From Herbihabitans rhizosphaerae (GTDB taxonomy: Bacteria; Actinomycetota; Actinomycetes; Mycobacteriales; Pseudonocardiaceae): a stretch of 64,000 nucleotides of DNA. This document shows, in pieces, positions 60,397 through 64,000 of this stretch. Under the pieces are notes generated by a model, which made no database searches, had not been told where the DNA came from, and saw nothing but the letters and a program-made list of their open reading frames with translations. The number at the start of each line of letters is the position of its first letter. The first letter of the stretch is position 1. The stretch lies in contig NZ_SGWQ01000001.1 of the NCBI RefSeq assembly GCF_004216555.1, forward strand, positions 989,126 to 1,053,125, written 5' to 3'. A program made the position numbers and the translations under genes.

Positions 60397-62052
60397 TCAG
60401 GCTTCCACCAGCTCGCGGCGCAGCAGGTCCAGCCCCATCGGCCCGAGGTCCAGGGCGTCGCGGTGGAACTCCTTGAGGTCGAACGCGCTGCCCTCCCGGC
60501 GCCGGACCGCGTCCCGCGCCGCCAGCCACACCCGCTCGCCGACCTTGTAGGCGATGGCCTGCGCCGGGCGGCCGAGGTAGCGGTCGATCTCGTAGTTCAC
60601 GAACGCCGCCGAGTCGCGGCCGCAGTGCAGCGCGAGGAACTCGCGGCCCAGCTCGGCGTTCCATCGCTCCCCTTCGTGGAAGCCCGTGCCCGCGGGGATC
60701 GGCAGCTCCAGGTGCAGGCCGATGTCCAGCACGACCCGCGCGGCGCGCAACTGCTGACCGTTGGCCAGCATGCCGAGCCGGTGCGCCGGCTCGCGGTAGA
60801 AGCCCAGCTCGTCCATCAGCCGCTCGGCGTACAGGCCCCAGCCCTCGGCGTGCCCGGGGTGCAGTTCACTGGACAGCCGCTGGAACCGGTTGAGCCGGCT
60901 GGTGTTCAGCGTGGTGACGCCGAGCTGCAGATGGTGACCGGGCACGCCCTCGTGGAACATCACGCCGGGGACCGTCCAGGTCGCCGCGTCCGGTCCGCTC
61001 TCCGGCACCGACCACCACACCGTGCCCGGCCGGGACAGGTCCTCGGCCGGGGCGTAGTAGTAGATGCCCGACTCGGTCGGCGGGATCCGGCAGTCGATGC
61101 GCCGCAACGCCTCCGGGATGTCGAAGTGCACGCCGTCCAGGTCGGCGATGGCCTGGTCGGCGAGTTCCTGCAGGTAGGCGCGGAACTCCTCGGCACCGGA
61201 GATGCGGTACGCCGGATCGGCGTCCAGCGCCGCGGTCACCTCGGCGACGCTCGCGCCCGGGCGGATCTCCCCGGCGATGGCGGCCATCTCCGCCTCGATC
61301 CTGGCCAGCTCCTCCCAGCCCCAGGCGTAGGTCTCCTCCAGGTCGAGCCGGGTGCCCAGGTAGTCGCGCACACCGAGCGCGTACCGGTCGCGCCCCAACG
61401 CGTCGCGCTCCGGCGCGATCGGCATCAGCACGTCGCCGAGGTACCCGGCGAGATCGGTCAGCGCCTGGTTGGCGTGGGCCACCGCGTCCCGCACCCGCTC
61501 GTCCGGCGCCCCGTCGGCCAGGCCACTCAGGTAGGCGGGAGCGTTCATGCAGGCCTGGACGTTGCGCCGGACCTGCCGCCGCGCGGCCACCAGTCCGTCG
61601 CCGCGGGCCACCTCCAGGCCGGCACGCACCTGGGTCAGCGCGTCCGGCAGGCCCAGCAGCCGCGAGTGCATGACCTCCCACGGCGTCTCGGCGCCCTGGT
61701 CGAGCAGCTCGATCGCCTGTCGCAGCAGGTTGATCGGGCCCTCGGTGGTGTCCAGCAGGGTCGCCCGCGCCCGCGACTCGGCCAGCGCGATCTCGGTCTC
61801 CAGCCGCTCGCGCAGCATCGCCTCGGCGATCCGGTCGGCGGCGGTCACCTCGCCGGGCGGACGCGCCGCCGCGATCTCGTCGAGTTCGGCGAGCGTGCGG
61901 CGCCGCAGTTCGGTGCGCGCGGCGTCGCCGTCGGGGCCGTAGTCGGTGAGGCGCGCCTCCTGCCCGGCGATGCCCATCGTGGCCGCCATGCACGGGTCCA
62001 ACGCCGCGAGGTCGTCCACGTAACGGTCGGCGAGTGCGGTCAAGGTCGACAT
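60397..62052 (-). CDS. DUF885-family zinc metallopeptidase-like protein
   Basis: A 551-residue DUF885 protein. The zinc motif 'HEGVPGHH' at 367-374 (H367, E368, H373/H374) and the third ligand in 'HAEGWGLYAE' about 35 residues later fit the peptidase fold of the family. No signal peptide is seen, so it is cytosolic, although many homologues are exported lipoproteins. The ATG at 62050-62052 sits at the edge of a perfect palindrome, with no Shine-Dalgarno; a leaderless mRNA is likely. It is upstream of and close to the glycosyltransferase gene. Confidence 0.87.
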   Translation of the reverse strand: MSTLTALADRYVDDLAALDPCMAATMGIAGQEARLTDYGPDGDAARTELRRRTLAELDEIAAARPPGEVTAADRIAEAMLRERLETEIALAESRARATLLDTTEGPINLLRQAIELLDQGAETPWEVMHSRLLGLPDALTQVRAGLEVARGDGLVAARRQVRRNVQACMNAPAYLSGLADGAPDERVRDAVAHANQALTDLAGYLGDVLMPIAPERDALGRDRYALGVRDYLGTRLDLEETYAWGWEELARIEAEMAAIAGEIRPGASVAEVTAALDADPAYRISGAEEFRAYLQELADQAIADLDGVHFDIPEALRRIDCRIPPTESGIYYYAPAEDLSRPGTVWWSVPESGPDAATWTVPGVMFHEGVPGHHLQLGVTTLNTSRLNRFQRLSSELHPGHAEGWGLYAERLMDELGFYREPAHRLGMLANGQQLRAARVVLDIGLHLELPIPAGTGFHEGERWNAELGREFLALHCGRDSAAFVNYEIDRYLGRPAQAIAYKVGERVWLAARDAVRRREGSAFDLKEFHRDALDLGPMGLDLLRRELVEA

Positions 62053-62066
62053 ATAGCCAGGCTATA
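62052..62066. promoter_or_regulatory. Perfect 15-bp palindrome at the DUF885 start codon
   Basis: TATAGCC (62052-62058), A, and GGCTATA (62060-62066) overlap the first base of the ATG. On the minus strand TATAGC (62061-62066) ends eight bases before that ATG and could be a -10 box, so the palindrome may be both promoter and operator. Confidence 0.45.
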
Positions 62067-62068
62067 CG

Positions 62069-63919
62069 TTAGCGGATCACCACGGGAAGATCGATCCACG
62101 ACGCGGCGGCCCGGTCGTGGTGCACCTCGTAGACCCCGCCGAGAAGGCTCGTCGCGGTGGTCGGCGGCGGTATCAGGTGCGGCACGTCGCCGGTCCCGAC
62201 GGTCACCCGCAGCCGGTGGCCGGCCGGCAGGGTGGCGAACACCGGCCGCACCTCGATGTCGTAGCGGGTGAGCTTTCCCGGCGTGACCGGCTGGCGCGAG
62301 TCGGCGGTGAGCCGGTGGTACGGCATCGACGGCCAGCTCTTCGCCGGGTCGGTGGCACGCATCGACCCGAGCAGCGCGCCGCCGCTCAGTTCGACCGCTT
62401 TCCCGTCCGGGGCAACGGATTCCAGCCGCACCACGAACATCGTCTCGCGCTGGGTGGACCTCGCGTGCACGGTCAGCCCGACCGGGCCAGCCAGCCGCAT
62501 CGGCCCGGCTAGCGGATCGGTGGTGTACGACAACTCCAACGGCTTGGGCAGTTCGATCGCCGGCCGCTCGTCCACGCACGGGATCGTGCGGCCGGCGGCG
62601 TGTGCCGGGCCGGAGAACAGCCCGGCGGCGAACTGGTCGATCGAGCGCCCGCACGGGTTGGACAGCCCGGTGAACACCAGCGTGTCCGGTTTCTCTTGTG
62701 CCGCAGGGGGTTGCGGGCTCAGCCGGTCACCGGCACGAAGGTGCAGCCGGCTGGTCGTATCGGGGTCGACCGGGTAGGTCGCGGCCTCGTAGCGCGCGCC
62801 GCCCGGCTCGATCACCCGCAGCGGCGTGCGGGTGCCGGTGACGCCGGTGTCGATGCCCTTGAGCCAGTGGTCGAACCAGCGCAGTTGCAGCTCGTCGAGG
62901 TTCGCGCCAGCGCCGATCTCGCCGTGCGTCCACGGGCCGAACAACATCTGGTACTTCGGCGAAACCCGTTGTCCGGCAACCATTGGCGCGTGCACCGGGC
63001 GGCCGGCGGCGGCGTTCTGCAGTCCACTGTAGACAAGCGGCATGCCACGCTGGAACACGTCGTACATGCCGCCGACACCGAACACCGCGACATCGTTCTC
63101 CACGATCTTGGACAGCACGTTCACCGGCGCGCGCTCGCGCCAGTACGGGCCGTCGAACCGGCGCGGGCCGTCCCGCAGCACGTCCAGGAGCGTGGCGCCC
63201 TCGAACGCGCCGACCTGCGCGAGGTGCCGCAGGAACAGGTTCAGCGCGTCGATCGGGTCGGTGTACCGCTCGGCCAGCGGGGTGAGTGTGCGGGTGCCCG
63301 TGTAGGCCAGGAGAAGCCCGATCGAGGACTCCAGGTTGATCGCGCCGCCGCTGACGAACAGGTCACGGTACGGGTCGGCGGAGGCGGACATCGGGAAGAT
63401 CGCCTTCAGCGGCGAGCCCTTGCCGACCGCCGCCGCCGCGAAGAGCTGGTCGATCGCCAGGTAGGAGTGCCCGAGCAGGCCGACCTTGCCGGTGGACGCC
63501 GGCAGCCGTGCGGCCCAGTCGATCACCTGGACGCTGGCCGCCGTCTCGTCCGGGCCGAACAGCTCCGAGTTTCCCTGCGAGCCGCCGGTACCCGGCACGT
63601 CGACCACGACGCCCAGATAGCCGCGCTTGATCAGGTACGGGTTGAGGCCGCCATGCCCTCCGGTGGCCCCGGCCGACATCGATTTGCCGTACGGCGTGAG
63701 CCCGACGACCACCGGGAACGGGCCGGGTGCGGGCTTTCCGGTCGCCGGGTCGGCCGGTGCGTGCACGTTGGCGCGCAGGATCGTGCCGTCGGCCAGGGTG
63801 ATCGGCACGTCGCGGGTGATGGTGACGCCGTAGAGCTGGAGCGCCGCCTGCGCCGGCGAACCGGTGAGCAGGGAGGCGCCCAACAGGGCGGTGACCAGGG
63901 CTGTGAGCACGCGCCGCAT
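62069..63919 (-). CDS. Secreted CocE/NonD-family (X-Pro dipeptidyl-peptidase-like) hydrolase
   Basis: A 616-residue exported hydrolase. A signal peptide (1-27, ending 'GSPAQA') is followed by the alpha/beta hydrolase with 'GGLNPYLIKRGYLGVVVDVP', the nucleophile region 'GLLGHSYLAIDQ', and 'LFGPWTHGEI' with the histidine; the C-terminal jelly-roll ('AGPVGLTVHARS', 'HRLRVTVGTGDVP') is the X-Pro peptidase C domain. Substrates may be peptides or acyl esters. The ATG at 63917-63919 has GGGGAGG upstream, favouring it over the 63979 start. It is followed by the DUF885 gene. Confidence 0.86.
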   Translation of the reverse strand: MRRVLTALVTALLGASLLTGSPAQAALQLYGVTITRDVPITLADGTILRANVHAPADPATGKPAPGPFPVVVGLTPYGKSMSAGATGGHGGLNPYLIKRGYLGVVVDVPGTGGSQGNSELFGPDETAASVQVIDWAARLPASTGKVGLLGHSYLAIDQLFAAAAVGKGSPLKAIFPMSASADPYRDLFVSGGAINLESSIGLLLAYTGTRTLTPLAERYTDPIDALNLFLRHLAQVGAFEGATLLDVLRDGPRRFDGPYWRERAPVNVLSKIVENDVAVFGVGGMYDVFQRGMPLVYSGLQNAAAGRPVHAPMVAGQRVSPKYQMLFGPWTHGEIGAGANLDELQLRWFDHWLKGIDTGVTGTRTPLRVIEPGGARYEAATYPVDPDTTSRLHLRAGDRLSPQPPAAQEKPDTLVFTGLSNPCGRSIDQFAAGLFSGPAHAAGRTIPCVDERPAIELPKPLELSYTTDPLAGPMRLAGPVGLTVHARSTQRETMFVVRLESVAPDGKAVELSGGALLGSMRATDPAKSWPSMPYHRLTADSRQPVTPGKLTRYDIEVRPVFATLPAGHRLRVTVGTGDVPHLIPPPTTATSLLGGVYEVHHDRAAASWIDLPVVIR

Positions 63920-64000
63920 GGGCGACCTCCCCGACGATGGCGTGAGGTCTATGTGAACACAGCTGTACGCTGACCTCAACCCTTCACGCAGAGCACCTGC

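Noticed and set aside
60376-62271. Plus-strand open frame of 631 codons opposite DUF885
   Set aside because: The DUF885 protein with its HEGVPGHH motif is clearly the coding strand.

Overview
The window is high-GC (roughly 70%) actinobacterial DNA with frequent GTG starts, many ATGA/GTGA/TGATG gene overlaps and many apparently leaderless genes. An almost complete arabinogalactan set (GlfT2, GtrA, DprE1, DprE2, AftA, an Emb arabinosyltransferase, UbiA, PAP2 phosphatase, Glf) places it in the Mycobacteriales/Pseudonocardiales branch. One Emb-type gene, amycolate-family neighbours (DUF5753 regulator, LLM-class oxidoreductases, macrolide-type glycosyltransferase) and partial synteny with M. tuberculosis Rv3789-Rv3836 suggest a Pseudonocardiaceae member such as Amycolatopsis or a relative. 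This placement is inferred from gene content only.

Layout. 1-1.6 kb: end of a secreted protein, PPOX enzyme, DoxX protein and a divergent TetR regulator with a palindromic operator. 1.6-15.1 kb: cell-wall locus (glfT2, gtrA, a VapBC module, dprE1-dprE2-aftA with two coupled unknown genes, a Fic protein, emb). 15.1-20.1 kb: two secreted RCC1-type propellers, a YCII protein and two secreted serine hydrolases. 20.2-23.0 kb: ubiA-pap2-glf. 23.0-30.6 kb: a probable RiPP cluster (59-aa precursor, cobalamin radical SAM enzyme, DUF5825 protein, MFS exporter) flanked by three paralogous LLM oxidoreductases. 30.7-37.1 kb: ECF sigma factor with membrane partner, HAD phosphatase, XRE regulator, DHFR-like protein, an SDR with a decayed duplicate, TetR. 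37-43.5 kb: two polytopic GT-C-like proteins, then a MarR/amidohydrolase pair separated by seven 12-bp repeats. 43.5-49.7 kb: a surface-sugar cluster with an LpxA-like acyltransferase, flippase, DegT aminotransferase, Gfo/Idh dehydrogenase, GT2 and FAD oxidase. 49.8-59 kb: esterase, MerR/thioredoxin, serS, dehalogenase, a YjfL/YjfC/YjfM-like trio, Rv3835/Rv3836-like genes. 59.2-64 kb: glycosyltransferase, DUF885 and CocE-type hydrolases.

How it fits together. UbiA, PAP2, DprE1 and DprE2 make decaprenyl-phosphoryl-arabinose; Glf and GlfT2 build the galactan; AftA primes and Emb extends the arabinan. The 43.5-49.7 kb genes resemble a 3-amino-sugar nucleotide pathway (DegT plus Gfo/Idh) feeding an acyltransferase with the LpxA histidine pattern, which is unexpected in an actinomycete. 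The RiPP cluster has its own promoter with a perfect palindrome upstream.

Non-coding structure is rich. There is a dispersed element with DnaA-box-like sequences and a covarying hairpin (43.4 and 59.1 kb), a family of GTACTTTAGC palindromes at gene ends, the 12-bp iteron array, and two short palindromes that recur inside genes. I saw no tRNA, rRNA, insertion sequence or CRISPR array.
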